In this document: piece after piece, positions 43,592-52,409 of the stretch
Position numbering within the stretch: the stretch's first letter is position 1
Layout of the letters: every line of letters begins with the position of its first letter
NCBI RefSeq assembly: GCF_000831645.3
Contig: NZ_CP012559.1
Location: forward strand, 2,170,001 to 2,234,000
DNA: 64,000 nt
Origin: Companilactobacillus heilongjiangensis
GTDB lineage: Bacteria; Bacillota; Bacilli; Lactobacillales; Lactobacillaceae
Direction: 5' to 3'
Notes under the pieces: generated by a model
Told to the model about the DNA's origin: nothing
The model's input: the letters and a program-made list of their open reading frames with translations, nothing else
Databases searched by the model: none
Position numbers and translations under genes: made by a program

Positions 43592-43698
43592 AAGCGTTCC
43601 TCCTATATAAAACGAATTATACAGTACTAAATATTTCTTTGCTTGAGAGATATCATCAGTGTTAGCATGATATTTAACATGTCTTAGGGGAGATTTTT

Positions 43699-44628
43699 AT
43701 GACAGACAAACAAAAGGGGTTCTTTTACGCGATTGCTGGTCCCGTACTCTGGGGATTTTCTGGCAGTATCGCCCAATATTTATTTACACAAGAAAACATC
43801 CCAACACAGTGGATCGTGGGTATTCGCTTGATTTTCGCCGGTTTAATGCTAGTTATCTGGTGTTACTTCGTTGATTCTAAAGAATTATTCGCCATCTTAA
43901 AGAAACCACGCTATGTCGTGCAACTGTTGGCATTTGGACTTTTGGGGATGTTACCGGCACAATACACATACTTTATGGCGATTAAATATGGCAATGCGCC
44001 AACCGCCACTGTTTTACAATTTTTAGGGCCATTATTCATCATCTTATACATCTCATTGAGAAAACTACAACTGCCAAGAAGAATTGACGTAATATCCATT
44101 TTCTTAGCCCTTCTAGGGACTTTTCTCTTAGTGACACACGGACACATTAATCAGCTAATGTTGTCACCTGCGGCCGTTTTATGGGGAGTTGGAGCTGGTA
44201 TCAGTCAGGCATCATATACATTATTGCCAAGAGAATTATTAAAACGTTTCGATGCGAGAATTGTCACCGGCTGGTCAATGTTATTAGGCGGCATCGTCTT
44301 CGCACCATTCGCCAACTTGACCCACGTGCCAGCAATGACACCAACAGCTTGGATCTGTATTATTTTCATCGTTACCGGTGGAACAATGTTTTCATATCTA
44401 TTCTATCTACAAAGTCTCAACTATCTAACACCAGCAACAACCGGAATGTTAAGTGCGTTCGAGCCACTAACAGCAACATTTCTAGCTGTAACAGTGTTAA
44501 AAACACACGTCAGCGCTGCCGAATTAGCGGGAGCATTGCTAATCTTAGGTATTACCTTCTTACAAGCATTGCCGCCCAACCTATTCAATTTAAGGCACTA
44601 TCAAAAAAATCATTCTTCCGATAATTAG
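43699..44628 (+). CDS. EamA-family (DMT) transporter
   Basis: 309 residues with ten membrane helices in two repeated EamA halves (WGFSGSIAQYLF near the start and ALEPLTA-like FEPLTATFLAV in the second half). Exporter of metabolites or amino acids; substrate unknown. TTAGGGGAGATTTTT before the ATG. Divergent from the ABC operon; its own terminator overlaps the stop. Confidence 0.85.
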   Translation: MTDKQKGFFYAIAGPVLWGFSGSIAQYLFTQENIPTQWIVGIRLIFAGLMLVIWCYFVDSKELFAILKKPRYVVQLLAFGLLGMLPAQYTYFMAIKYGNAPTATVLQFLGPLFIILYISLRKLQLPRRIDVISIFLALLGTFLLVTHGHINQLMLSPAAVLWGVGAGISQASYTLLPRELLKRFDARIVTGWSMLLGGIVFAPFANLTHVPAMTPTAWICIIFIVTGGTMFSYLFYLQSLNYLTPATTGMLSAFEPLTATFLAVTVLKTHVSAAELAGALLILGITFLQALPPNLFNLRHYQKNHSSDN

Positions 44629-44646
44629 GAGGAATGATTTTTTTGT
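44604..44646 (+). terminator. Terminator of the EamA gene
   Basis: AAATCATTC-TTCC ... GGAGGAATGATTT with seven T; the stop codon lies in the loop. Confidence 0.85.
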
Positions 44647-44724
44647 TTTTAAAAGTTTTTTGACCATTTTAATTAAAGCGGACGAAAACTTACAACATTG
44701 ACCAATTCAAAAAGACGAAAACGT

Positions 44725-46077
44725 TTATTTAAAGCCGTTCGCCTTATTCAGAGTAGTTAAATTATCGTTGATATTCTTATCAGCTGTATTTAAAGCAGTC
44801 TTAATATCACCGCCATTATAAACTGTCTCCATGGCAACTTCTTCTAATTGACGTGTCAATTGCATACCTTCCATCAAAATACCGGAATTCGAGAAGTTAG
44901 CTTTGGCATTAGCTAATTGTTCTCCTGGTACTTTTGATTCAGGACTCTTGGCATATAAGTCCTTTAAGATATCAGTCTTTTGTGAATCTTTGTTAAGAGC
45001 TAAGTAACCAGTAGACTTTTGCCATTGAGCTTGAACTTCTGGCTTCAAAGTATACTTGATAAATTCGAAGGCTCCACGTTGAACGTCCTTAGGCTTGTCA
45101 TTTGAAATCCAAAGGGCTGCCCCACCAATAGAAACACCGTTAGCTTTTTTGCCATCGGGATGTGGGAAGTATGTGATACCTAATTTGTTCTTATTGCTCT
45201 TGCTCAATTGACCGATACTTGCTGAAGATTGGATGAAAATTCCAACCTTGTCAGAAAGGAAACCGGCAGTTTGGTTAGCGCCGGCACTGGCACCTGAACC
45301 ATAATCGATAAAGTCGCTGGCTTTAATATTTTCCTTGATCCAGTTCAAGAATTCAACTGTATCTGGATTATTAATATTAACCTTCGTTGGGTTACCAGTG
45401 TGACCATCGTTGTTGTTTGCTAATTGTCTGTTGGCATTAGCTAAAGCTTGTTCTAGGAACCAACCATAAACTTGAACAGTCATACCTTTAACTTTGTGAC
45501 CTGACTTCTCGTACAATTCTTTGGCAACACGAGTAATGTCACTGTATGAAGGTGAAACTGGTGGTGGTGTAATTCCGTATTTCTCTAATAGAGAGGCATT
45601 GAAATACAACACTGGCTGTGAAGTATTGAATGGCATAGCTTGTTGCTTACCACCATTGGCGTAGAAAGCTCTAGCAACGGCAGAAATCTTACTTACATCG
45701 TATTTGTCTTCATCAATGAAGTTTTGAACTGGTGTTGTATAACCACTGTGTAACATTTGAGCAGTTGAAATATCAAATGCTTGGAAAACTGCTGGTGATG
45801 TACTTGTGTTATGTGTTTGCAGAATCTTTTGAATCGCTTCATCATAAGATCCTTGGTACTTAGGAACAACGCGATACTTGTTTTGTGACTTGTTGAAACC
45901 ATCAACAACTTTATACAAAGCTTGTTCAGAAGGTCCACCCATTTCGTGCCAGAAAACAACTTGTGTCCGATTATCTTTAACCGCAGATTTAGCTGAAAGA
46001 GATTTACCAAACAAGGCAACTAAAACAACTCCTAAAACTAAAATCAACGGGATTGTTAATTTTTTAAATTTCGACAT
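44725..46077 (-). CDS. ABC importer substrate-binding protein (UgpB-like) without lipobox
   Basis: 450 residues. Family 1 solute-binding protein: VVFWHEMGGPSEQALYKVVD at the N-terminus of the mature part and MPFNTSQPVLYFN, both close to UgpB, the glycerol-3-phosphate binder. In Gram-positive bacteria such proteins are usually lipoproteins. This one has no cysteine near the signal segment (KLTIPLILVLGVVLVALFGK), so it is either anchored by an uncleaved helix or released. Last gene of the C-A-E-B operon; its start overlaps the UgpE stop. Confidence 0.82.
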   Translation of the reverse strand: MSKFKKLTIPLILVLGVVLVALFGKSLSAKSAVKDNRTQVVFWHEMGGPSEQALYKVVDGFNKSQNKYRVVPKYQGSYDEAIQKILQTHNTSTSPAVFQAFDISTAQMLHSGYTTPVQNFIDEDKYDVSKISAVARAFYANGGKQQAMPFNTSQPVLYFNASLLEKYGITPPPVSPSYSDITRVAKELYEKSGHKVKGMTVQVYGWFLEQALANANRQLANNNDGHTGNPTKVNINNPDTVEFLNWIKENIKASDFIDYGSGASAGANQTAGFLSDKVGIFIQSSASIGQLSKSNKNKLGITYFPHPDGKKANGVSIGGAALWISNDKPKDVQRGAFEFIKYTLKPEVQAQWQKSTGYLALNKDSQKTDILKDLYAKSPESKVPGEQLANAKANFSNSGILMEGMQLTRQLEEVAMETVYNGGDIKTALNTADKNINDNLTTLNKANGFK

Positions 46078-46907
46078 TATTTAACTGCCCCCTCGTTCAT
46101 ACCCGACTTGAAGTAATGTTGACCGACGAAGAGCACAATAATTGTTGGAATAACAATGATAGCCGCACTGGCTTGAATCATTCCCCAGTCATTGAAAGTT
46201 TCTTCTGACTTCAATTGCTTCAAACCATTTTGAATAACACGTGAGTTATTACTAAAGGTTGTCAACATTGGCCAGAGGTATTGATTCCAGGCACCCAAGA
46301 AACTGTATGCACCAAGCGTAATCATACTGATCTTGTTATATGGCAAAACAATTTTCCAGTAAAATTGGAAATGATTCAAGCCTTCAATATCTGAGGCTTC
46401 TTTCAATTCGGCTGGTGTTTGCATGAATGATTGACGAAGCATGAATGTACCAAACGCTGAAGTTAAGAATGGAATAATCAAGGCTCCGAAGTGATCCAAT
46501 AATCCCATTTGCTTGATTGTGGCAAAGTTAGGGATGATTTCTGCTTCAAAAGGCAACATCATTGTAACTAAGAACAATGTGAAGAATGTCTTTCTAAATC
46601 TGAACTTGAGAAATACGAAAGCATACGCACTCATTGAACAGAAGAGTAATTGTGCAAGCATGGTAACTGTAGCAATAACAACTGTATTACCGAGATAACG
46701 TAAAATCGGTGTTCTCGTAAAGGCGGCTACATAATTATCAAGTGAAACATTGGTACTGAACATATTACCTTTGGCAATATCCATTGTTGGCAAGAAACTA
46801 GTCCAAATACCAATAAAGAATGGTCCCAAGATAATCAAAGCTAATAAGATCATCAAGATATAACTGAAAACACGTTTTAGAACAGCACTTTCATCAAGAC
46901 TTTGCAT
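46077..46907 (-). CDS. ABC importer permease (UgpE-like)
   Basis: 276 residues, six membrane helices. Binding-protein-dependent transport signature EASDIEGLNHFQFYWKIVLP (EAA loop) in the second half. Forms the membrane channel with the UgpA-like protein. Adjacent genes overlap or abut, showing one operon. Sugar-phosphate or glycerol-phosphodiester uptake is likely from the UgpB similarity. Confidence 0.87.
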   Translation of the reverse strand: MQSLDESAVLKRVFSYILMILLALIILGPFFIGIWTSFLPTMDIAKGNMFSTNVSLDNYVAAFTRTPILRYLGNTVVIATVTMLAQLLFCSMSAYAFVFLKFRFRKTFFTLFLVTMMLPFEAEIIPNFATIKQMGLLDHFGALIIPFLTSAFGTFMLRQSFMQTPAELKEASDIEGLNHFQFYWKIVLPYNKISMITLGAYSFLGAWNQYLWPMLTTFSNNSRVIQNGLKQLKSEETFNDWGMIQASAAIIVIPTIIVLFVGQHYFKSGMNEGAVK

Positions 46908-47848
46908 TAGTAGTTCACCTTCTTCTCAAGGAATTTGAATTGAAGCAATGTGAAGAAGGCAATAATAACTGTCAAAATGATTGCTTCTGCACTAGATTTA
47001 GAATAATTTCCACTGTAAAAGGCATCTTTATAAATTCGGTAAACTAGCATGTTAGTGGCATTTGTAGGACCACCCTTAGTAATCATATCGATTAGACCGA
47101 AACTCTTAAATGAACCGATGATAGTGATTGTGGAAACGAAGAACAATGTTGGTGAGATCATTGGAACAGTAATGTGGAAAAATTGGAAGTTTGATGAAGC
47201 ACCTTCAACGTCGGCGGCTTCATACAAAGTATTTGGAACTGATTGAATAGCACCCAATAAAATTAAGAAAGTAAATCCAAGATTCATCCAAACGGTTGTG
47301 ATAATAACAGCCCACATGGCACTAGTTGGATTAGTTAACCAGTTCATGACTGGTAAGTTAAACATGCTACTCATTAGAGCAAAGAAACCAGTTGATGGAT
47401 TAAAAATGAAGAGCCAGAAAATAGCTGCGACAGCTACTGAAACACCCATTGTAACTGAATAAAGTGTTCTAAAAATGGCAATCCCTGGTAACTTTTGACT
47501 TGCTAAGTTAGCTAGTAGTAATCCGAGCGCTACGGTAAAGAAAGTTACCGCAAAAACATAAAATAACGTAACAAACATACTAGAAATAAAATCCGGTGAA
47601 GAAATTAGATTTACATAATTACCTAATCCCACATAGACAGTCGTTTTACCAAGTGTATTAGTTAAAAAGAGACTGATATAAAGTGTCTTAAGCATTGGAT
47701 AGAAAACGAATAATCCTAAAACTAATAATGAAGGACCTAAAAAGATAGATGCATAATATTTGTCATTCGCATTCAAACGAAAACTGTGACGTTGTGTGGC
47801 TTTAACCTTTTTTTCTGGAACAGCGTCAGTTGTTGAAGTCTTAAGCAT
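46907..47848 (-). CDS. ABC importer permease (UgpA-like)
   Basis: 313 residues. A hydrophilic N-terminus of about 35 residues, then six helices and the EAA loop EAADVEGASSNFQFFHITVP. Partner of the UgpE-like permease. Its start lies 8 bases inside the end of the ATPase gene. Confidence 0.87.
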   Translation of the reverse strand: MLKTSTTDAVPEKKVKATQRHSFRLNANDKYYASIFLGPSLLVLGLFVFYPMLKTLYISLFLTNTLGKTTVYVGLGNYVNLISSPDFISSMFVTLFYVFAVTFFTVALGLLLANLASQKLPGIAIFRTLYSVTMGVSVAVAAIFWLFIFNPSTGFFALMSSMFNLPVMNWLTNPTSAMWAVIITTVWMNLGFTFLILLGAIQSVPNTLYEAADVEGASSNFQFFHITVPMISPTLFFVSTITIIGSFKSFGLIDMITKGGPTNATNMLVYRIYKDAFYSGNYSKSSAEAIILTVIIAFFTLLQFKFLEKKVNY

Positions 47849-48929
47849 TGACTACATCCTCCGCGTTTCTAGTGATATTTACACCATCGCCATTGAATAA
47901 TAGAACATTGTCAGAAGCAGAAACTTTGATTGTGTCATAAGCTTTGAAATCAGCATCACTGGCAACAACAGCTGCTACTTCCAAATCATTGTTACTCATC
48001 TTGGCATAAACAATCTTTTCATCACCTAAGAATTCAATTGATTTAACAGAAGCATTAGCATGCAATTCATCTGTTTGTTCAATCACCAATTCGTTAGGTC
48101 TAATACCAATTTTGAAGTTATCAGTTGGTACTTGTTGATCGATATTAACTTCAAAATCATTGTTAACATTTACTTTTCCATTTGAAACTTTCACAGCAGG
48201 CAAAATGTTGATTGGTGGAACTCCGAAGAAACTGGCAACGAATTCGTTAGCTGGGTATTTGTAGATTTCAGCTGGTGTACCAATTTGTTGAACTTTAGAA
48301 TCATGTAAAACCATGATGTGATCAGCCATAGTCATAGCTTCAACTTGATCATGGGTAACATAAATCAGTGTTAAACCAAGTTTTCTTTGGAGTGCATAAA
48401 TTTCTTGGCGCATCTTGATTCTCAATTGAGCATCCAAGTTAGATAGTGGTTCATCCATCAAACAAATCTTGGCATCACTGGCAACGGCACGGGCTAAAGC
48501 AACACGTTGTCTTTGACCACCAGAAAGTTCACGAGGTTTTCTATCCTTTAGAGTTTCAAGGTTAACCATTTTCAAAGCATCATTAACACGAGTTTCAATT
48601 TCAGCTTGAGATGTACTCTTTCTAGCTTTCAAACCAAAAGCTACGTTATCCCAAACATTCAAAAATGGGAAAAGTGCATAACTTTGGAAAACCATTGTTA
48701 AGTTACGATCCTTAGGTGGCAATCCGTTGACAACTTTATCGTTGATACGAATTTCCCCATCACTGATTGGTGTTAGACCAGCAATCATTCGTAGTAAAGT
48801 ACTCTTACCACAACCTGATGGGCCAACGATTACAAAGAATTCCCCGGTTTGGATTTCGGCGTTGACATCACTCAAGACCGCTTTCTCTGAATCGTAATTC
48901 TTAGTAATATTCGTTAATACTGTAGACAT
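47841..48929 (-). CDS. ABC importer ATP-binding protein (UgpC/MsmK-like)
   Basis: 362 residues. Walker A GPSGCGKST at about 37-45, Q-loop MVFQSYALFP, signature LSGGQRQRVALARAVA, Walker B ICLMDEPLSNLDAQLR, switch His in YVTHDQVEAMTMAD, and the C-terminal TOBE regulatory domain (about 240-355). This is the CUT1 carbohydrate-importer type of ATPase. First gene of the four-gene operon. GGAGGGATTAGATA before the ATG. Confidence 0.9.
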   Translation of the reverse strand: MSTVLTNITKNYDSEKAVLSDVNAEIQTGEFFVIVGPSGCGKSTLLRMIAGLTPISDGEIRINDKVVNGLPPKDRNLTMVFQSYALFPFLNVWDNVAFGLKARKSTSQAEIETRVNDALKMVNLETLKDRKPRELSGGQRQRVALARAVASDAKICLMDEPLSNLDAQLRIKMRQEIYALQRKLGLTLIYVTHDQVEAMTMADHIMVLHDSKVQQIGTPAEIYKYPANEFVASFFGVPPINILPAVKVSNGKVNVNNDFEVNIDQQVPTDNFKIGIRPNELVIEQTDELHANASVKSIEFLGDEKIVYAKMSNNDLEVAAVVASDADFKAYDTIKVSASDNVLLFNGDGVNITRNAEDVVNA

Positions 48930-48976
48930 TATCTAATCCCTCCAAATAAGTCATTAGCTATAGTATGGAGACGGGA

Positions 48977-49004
48977 TGTATATATATAATCTATTTAATG
49001 TAAA
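48977..49004 (-). promoter_or_regulatory. Probable promoter of the ugp-like operon
   Basis: TTTACA (48999-49004) and TATACA (48977-48982) separated by 16 bases on the minus strand, about 48 bases before the ATG. Confidence 0.5.
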
Positions 49005-49011
49005 AAAAGCG

Positions 49012-49041
49012 TAAAAAAAATAGACCATTTTCTCGGTCTAT
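49012..49041 (-). terminator. Terminator of the SDR/cupin/CMD operon
   Basis: ATAGACC-GAGAAAAT-GGTCTAT followed by eight T on the minus strand; separates this operon from the ugp-like operon. Confidence 0.85.
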
Positions 49042-49180
49042 AATTTTGTGATATAAGTTATATTTTCGGAAATTCACAGTTAATTTTAACAATTATTAAA
49101 TATCAAAATATTGAATTTATCACTTGCTAAAATTTCAAATATCAGTTTATTTTTTAAACAACTAAAACAAACTCACTATT

Positions 49181-49816
49181 TTAGTAAAATGACGGTTTGT
49201 CCCACTCAGTGTTGGGCTCAACTACACCGATATTTTGTTGACCGTAAAGCGATGGCTTTTTAACAATATCTGTAATCAATTGTGCTACTGCCTGACGAGT
49301 AACCTGTGTCCCTTTATAGGGCTGACCTTCAGGAACAATTTCATATTTCGTATTATTATCTTGGTCATACAACCAAGTCATTCGTAAAAATGTTACATCT
49401 AAATCTGGATCACACAATGCAAATGATGCTTCCTTGATGGCTGTATAATCGCCAATCATCCGTGCATTCCATTCACCAAACTTTCCAGCAACTTCATCAA
49501 AAATACCAAGTCCACCGGCTACAATTAATCGTTTAACACCAGCCTGTTTCATTGCAGCAACGATTTTCTTCGATACTGATGTATTGGGAACTGTGGCCAA
49601 ATAAACGATACCTTGACCTTCTAAAGCTGCTACCAATTCTTCAGTATTAGTCCAGTCGCCATCAATAATTCCTGCTTTATCTTGGAAATTTTTCAAACGA
49701 CGATTACCATTACGGGCAAACAAGGTTAATTTAGCATCTGTCTGTTCCAATAAATCAGGAATCAAATATCGACCAATTTGACTAGCAGCTCCCAAGATTA
49801 AAACTTTTTCTACCAT
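49181..49816 (-). CDS. NAD(P)-binding atypical SDR (NmrA/YwnB-like)
   Basis: 211 residues. Rossmann start VLILGAASQIGRYLIPDLLE (G-x-x-x-x-x-G), followed by LFARNGNRRL, VYLATVPNTS and a short substrate part. Lacks a clear YxxxK, as usual for the NmrA-like/atypical group, so it may be a reductase or a redox sensor. Third gene of the CMD-cupin-SDR operon preceded by a MerR-type promoter. Confidence 0.8.
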   Translation of the reverse strand: MVEKVLILGAASQIGRYLIPDLLEQTDAKLTLFARNGNRRLKNFQDKAGIIDGDWTNTEELVAALEGQGIVYLATVPNTSVSKKIVAAMKQAGVKRLIVAGGLGIFDEVAGKFGEWNARMIGDYTAIKEASFALCDPDLDVTFLRMTWLYDQDNNTKYEIVPEGQPYKGTQVTRQAVAQLITDIVKKPSLYGQQNIGVVEPNTEWDKPSFY

Positions 49817-49825
49817 TTTTACCTC

Positions 49826-50236
49826 TTATAATTTGTTATATTCAGCATCAGTAACTTTCTCAAGCCATTCTGTTGTACCTTTAGTAATTGCAACATGACT
49901 GAACCAACTGTCCTTAGTTGCACCGTGCCAATGCTTAACGCCCTCTTTAATAACGACAACGTCACCTTGCTTCAATAATTGAGCTGATTTGCCCCACTCT
50001 TGATACCAACCTTCGCCACCTGTAACCAAAAGAATTTGGAAACCATCATGGTGAATGTGCCAATCGTTACGACATCCCGGTTCAAATGTAACGTTACCAA
50101 CACCAAAGTCGATATTGTCTTCAGGACTTACTAAACCTTTGAGGTAGCTTTGTCCGATAAAGTATTGTGCATATGCATCATTTTTGTCACCAACGAGAAA
50201 AACTCCGTCTGTCTTTAATTCTTCATTTTTTGCCAT
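49826..50236 (-). CDS. Cupin-domain protein
   Basis: 136 residues, a single cupin barrel: G(X)5HXH-type metal motif in RNDWHIHHDGFQILLVTGGE and the second motif GDVVVIKEGVKHWHGA. Often encoded with carboxymuconolactone decarboxylase-like proteins in small redox/aldehyde-stress operons. Enzymatic activity unknown. It follows the CMD gene by 2 bases. Confidence 0.88.
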   Translation of the reverse strand: MAKNEELKTDGVFLVGDKNDAYAQYFIGQSYLKGLVSPEDNIDFGVGNVTFEPGCRNDWHIHHDGFQILLVTGGEGWYQEWGKSAQLLKQGDVVVIKEGVKHWHGATKDSWFSHVAITKGTTEWLEKVTDAEYNKL

Positions 50237-50238
50237 AA

Positions 50239-50562
50239 TTATTTTTCATCCTTCCAAATTTCTTTAGCTCTGTTAAATGCAGACCATGCCTTAGGCCAAC
50301 CTGCGTAAAATGATAAATGAGTAATTTCTGCAACGATTTCTTCTTTAGTAATACCGTTTTTCTTACCAATTTTTAAATGTGCATCTAATTGTTCAAGGTT
50401 ACCTGCTGAAATAATACTTGCGATTGTGATTAGAGAACGATCATGCGCAGAAAGTTCAGACTCTTTACTCCAAACTTCTCCGAATAATACATCATCATTT
50501 AATTCAGCAAATTGTGGAGCAAAATCTCCTAATAGGTCATGTCCTGCTGTTTGTTTTGCCAT
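50239..50562 (-). CDS. Carboxymuconolactone decarboxylase (AhpD-like) family protein
   Basis: 107 residues from the ATG at 50562, which has AAGGAGGAATTG before it; the frame is open further upstream through an R1 repeat, but that part is not protein-like. All-helical CMD fold (FGEVWSKESELSAHDRSLIT; GKKNGITKEEIVAEITHLSF, ending YAGWPKAW). It lacks the CxxC of AhpD, so it is not a peroxidase-type member. First gene of the three-gene operon. Confidence 0.87.
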   Translation of the reverse strand: MAKQTAGHDLLGDFAPQFAELNDDVLFGEVWSKESELSAHDRSLITIASIISAGNLEQLDAHLKIGKKNGITKEEIVAEITHLSFYAGWPKAWSAFNRAKEIWKDEK

Positions 50563-50585
50563 AATCAATTCCTCCTTGATGATTT

Positions 50586-50622
50586 CTATTAAACTACTTA
50601 AAGTTAACTTTAAGTCAAGGAC
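50586..50622 (-). promoter_or_regulatory. MerR-type promoter and operator of the CMD-cupin-SDR operon
   Basis: ACTTAAAGTTAACTTTAAGT (50596-50615) is a perfect palindrome. On the minus strand it lies between TTGACT (-35) and TTTAAT (-10), which are 19 bases apart, the over-long spacing that MerR-family activators correct. A sister site (ACTTAAAGTTGGCTTTAAGT) stands in front of the MerR gene at 51661-51680. Confidence 0.8.
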
Positions 50623-50644
50623 AATCTGAATTTTATTTAAATAT

Positions 50645-50821
50645 GCCGCCTCCGGGTGCCAGAGATTTTTCGCCTGCTGTGAGGACCGATCCGAGCCAAA
50701 GTACGGTCTCGAATCTCGATTTTGAGCCGAAAACCACGTCTCAAAATCGTCCTGTGTTGTAATGGCTAAAGCCATAACGACACCTTCACTGCTGGTGAAA
50801 ATCTCTGGCACCCTCCGGCTC
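50645..50821 (-). repeat. R1 structured repeat, copy 22
   Basis: Complete copy just upstream of the MerR-type promoter. Arm GGGTGCCAGAGATTTTTC pairs with GAAAATCTCTGGCACCC; ends GCCGCCTCC and CCTCCGGCT are intact. Confidence 0.92.
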
Positions 50822-50919
50822 AGTCTTAAATTATATTTTAGAATCCTTTGATTGAATCAACTTCAAACGTAACTGACATGGAAGAAATGAATTATGCTTT
50901 TTTGATTGTATTAATTCAA

Positions 50920-50964
50920 AAAAAATAATCGTCTACTTTTCCATAAAGTAAGCGATTATTTTTT
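50920..50964 (-). terminator. Terminator downstream of the MerR gene
   Basis: AAATAATCG-TCTACTTT...AAAGTA-AGCGATTATTT stem with A/T runs on both sides; between R1 copies 22 and 23. Confidence 0.82.
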
Positions 50965-51010
50965 ATACTATTAATATTTTTAAGATTCAATTTCAAACAA
51001 ACCAATACAT

Positions 51011-51197
51011 TAGTCAGAGGTTGCGAGGGATTGAGTCAGCAGTGGAAGTGGCGTTAGGCCGGTGAACTTCCGGTCTTACACCACAGGACGTATTTTGAGA
51101 TTCGCGTACTCTGCGAAGCTCAAAATCGAGGGTCGAGACCGCTCTTTGGCTCGAGCCGATCCCACAGCAGGCTCAATCCCTCGCAACCTCTGACGGC
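51011..51197 (+). repeat. R1 structured repeat, copy 23
   Basis: Complete copy ending 2 bases from the MerR stop codon. Arm AGAGGTTGCGAGGGATTGAG pairs with CTCAATCCCTCGCAACCTCT (20 perfect pairs). Confidence 0.93.
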
Positions 51198-51199
51198 TA

Positions 51200-51646
51200 T
51201 CATCTATCCTGCAAATACCCGTGATTCAAGCTTTCCAAGTATTCAGAAAACTGTTCACTATCTTCGATATGACCGCCCATTTTACCCTTGTACCAATCCA
51301 ACTTATCATTCAGAATAGTCCAACTATCTTGTAATTGTTGAAATTCGACTTCAAAGTTTTTACGAACTTCCTCAAGCAATTCGATTCGTTGATTAATCGT
51401 TGAATCGCCTTCAGCACGCAATTTAACATAAAGTTTCAACTGCTCGATTGTCATCCCCGTACTCTTCAAATGTAACAAGAAACGGACCCATCTAGCATCC
51501 ATATCAGTATAATAACGGACTCCATTATCAGTCCGGTGTGGTTTGATCAGTCCTTCTTTTTCGTAATAACGAAGTGTTGGGCTATTCAATCCGACCAATT
51601 CGGAAAAGTCACCAATACGGTATCTTTTTTCAATTTCTACTGGCAT
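51200..51646 (-). CDS. MerR-family transcriptional regulator
   Basis: 148 residues. N-terminal MerR helix-turn-helix (YRIGDFSELVGLNSPTLRYY, then EKEGLIKP and YTDMDARWVRFLLHLKSTGM), then a long dimerising helix. No cysteine anywhere, so it cannot sense by the thiol chemistry of NmlR/AdhR proteins although its operator looks like theirs. Likely activator of the CMD-cupin-SDR operon 640 bases downstream and possibly of itself. Its own upstream palindrome is at 51661-51680. Confidence 0.87.
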   Translation of the reverse strand: MPVEIEKRYRIGDFSELVGLNSPTLRYYEKEGLIKPHRTDNGVRYYTDMDARWVRFLLHLKSTGMTIEQLKLYVKLRAEGDSTINQRIELLEEVRKNFEVEFQQLQDSWTILNDKLDWYKGKMGGHIEDSEQFSEYLESLNHGYLQDR

Positions 51647-51660
51647 TATTTTTCACCTCT

Positions 51661-51680
51661 ACTTAAAGTTGGCTTTAAGT
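51661..51680 (-). promoter_or_regulatory. MerR operator upstream of merR
   Basis: ACTTAAAGTTGGCTTTAAGT, palindromic except for the two central bases and matching the site at 50596-50615 in 18 of 20 positions. It lies between the SDR stop and the MerR start. I see no good -10 after it, so here it may act by blocking rather than activating. Confidence 0.7.
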
Positions 51681-51690
51681 GTAACACCTC

Positions 51691-52395
51691 TTAGAGGTCA
51701 ACTCCACCGTCAACTCTCAAGACTTGACCAGTGATAAAGTCGTTTTCCATCAAATAAATATAAGCGGAGGCAACTTCATCGATTCTTGCCACACGACCTA
51801 ACGGCACATTTTCAGCCACATTATCTTTTTGTTGAGCCAATTGTTTGGAATTCATATCACGCCACAATCCAGTTGGGGTCCAGGTTGGCGATACGGCATT
51901 GATTCTGTGATCTGGAGCTAATTCAACGGCTGTCCCTTCAACCATCGTATTAATGGCTTGATTACCGATAATTGCTCCTGAAGCGTCATAAGGATGACCA
52001 CCGGAACCAGATGTCAAAATAATTGAGCCTTTATTACGTAAATGTTTGCTTGCGATTTGAACTAACTGTAAATTGGCGAAGAATTTATCCTCAATTGCTT
52101 CACGAATTTCTGCCATGGGACTATCCAAAAATCCACCGCCCATAGCGCCACCGAGCATCGATACAATGTGGTCAAATGAGCCATATTTATCAAAGAAATG
52201 GTTCAACTGTTCCTTATTTTGTGCATCTAATGAACTACCTTGAATGTTTTCCTCATATCTTAATTGATTCACACGTTCTTGATCACGGCCAATGACATAA
52301 ACATCAGCTTTTTTGTGCTTAGCCATAATGGCAACTTCTTTACCAAAACCTGAAGTACCACCAATTATCAGAACTTTATCGTTCTCTAGACTCAT
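51691..52395 (-). CDS. SDR-fold protein lacking the YxxxK motif
   Basis: 234 residues from the ATG at 52395 (TTGAGGGTAGTATT before it). NAD(P) site IIGGTSGFGKEVA (TG-like GGTSGFG), SMLGGAMGG in place of NNAG, and catalytic-type Ser in LTSGSGGHPYD. The Tyr and Lys that should follow about 12 residues later are replaced (SGAIIGNQAIN). The usual SDR reaction is therefore doubtful; it may be a variant enzyme or a sensor. Encoded directly after the ABC permease and before merR. Confidence 0.8.
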   Translation of the reverse strand: MSLENDKVLIIGGTSGFGKEVAIMAKHKKADVYVIGRDQERVNQLRYEENIQGSSLDAQNKEQLNHFFDKYGSFDHIVSMLGGAMGGGFLDSPMAEIREAIEDKFFANLQLVQIASKHLRNKGSIILTSGSGGHPYDASGAIIGNQAINTMVEGTAVELAPDHRINAVSPTWTPTGLWRDMNSKQLAQQKDNVAENVPLGRVARIDEVASAYIYLMENDFITGQVLRVDGGVDL

Positions 52396-52409
52396 AATAC
52401 TACCCTCAA

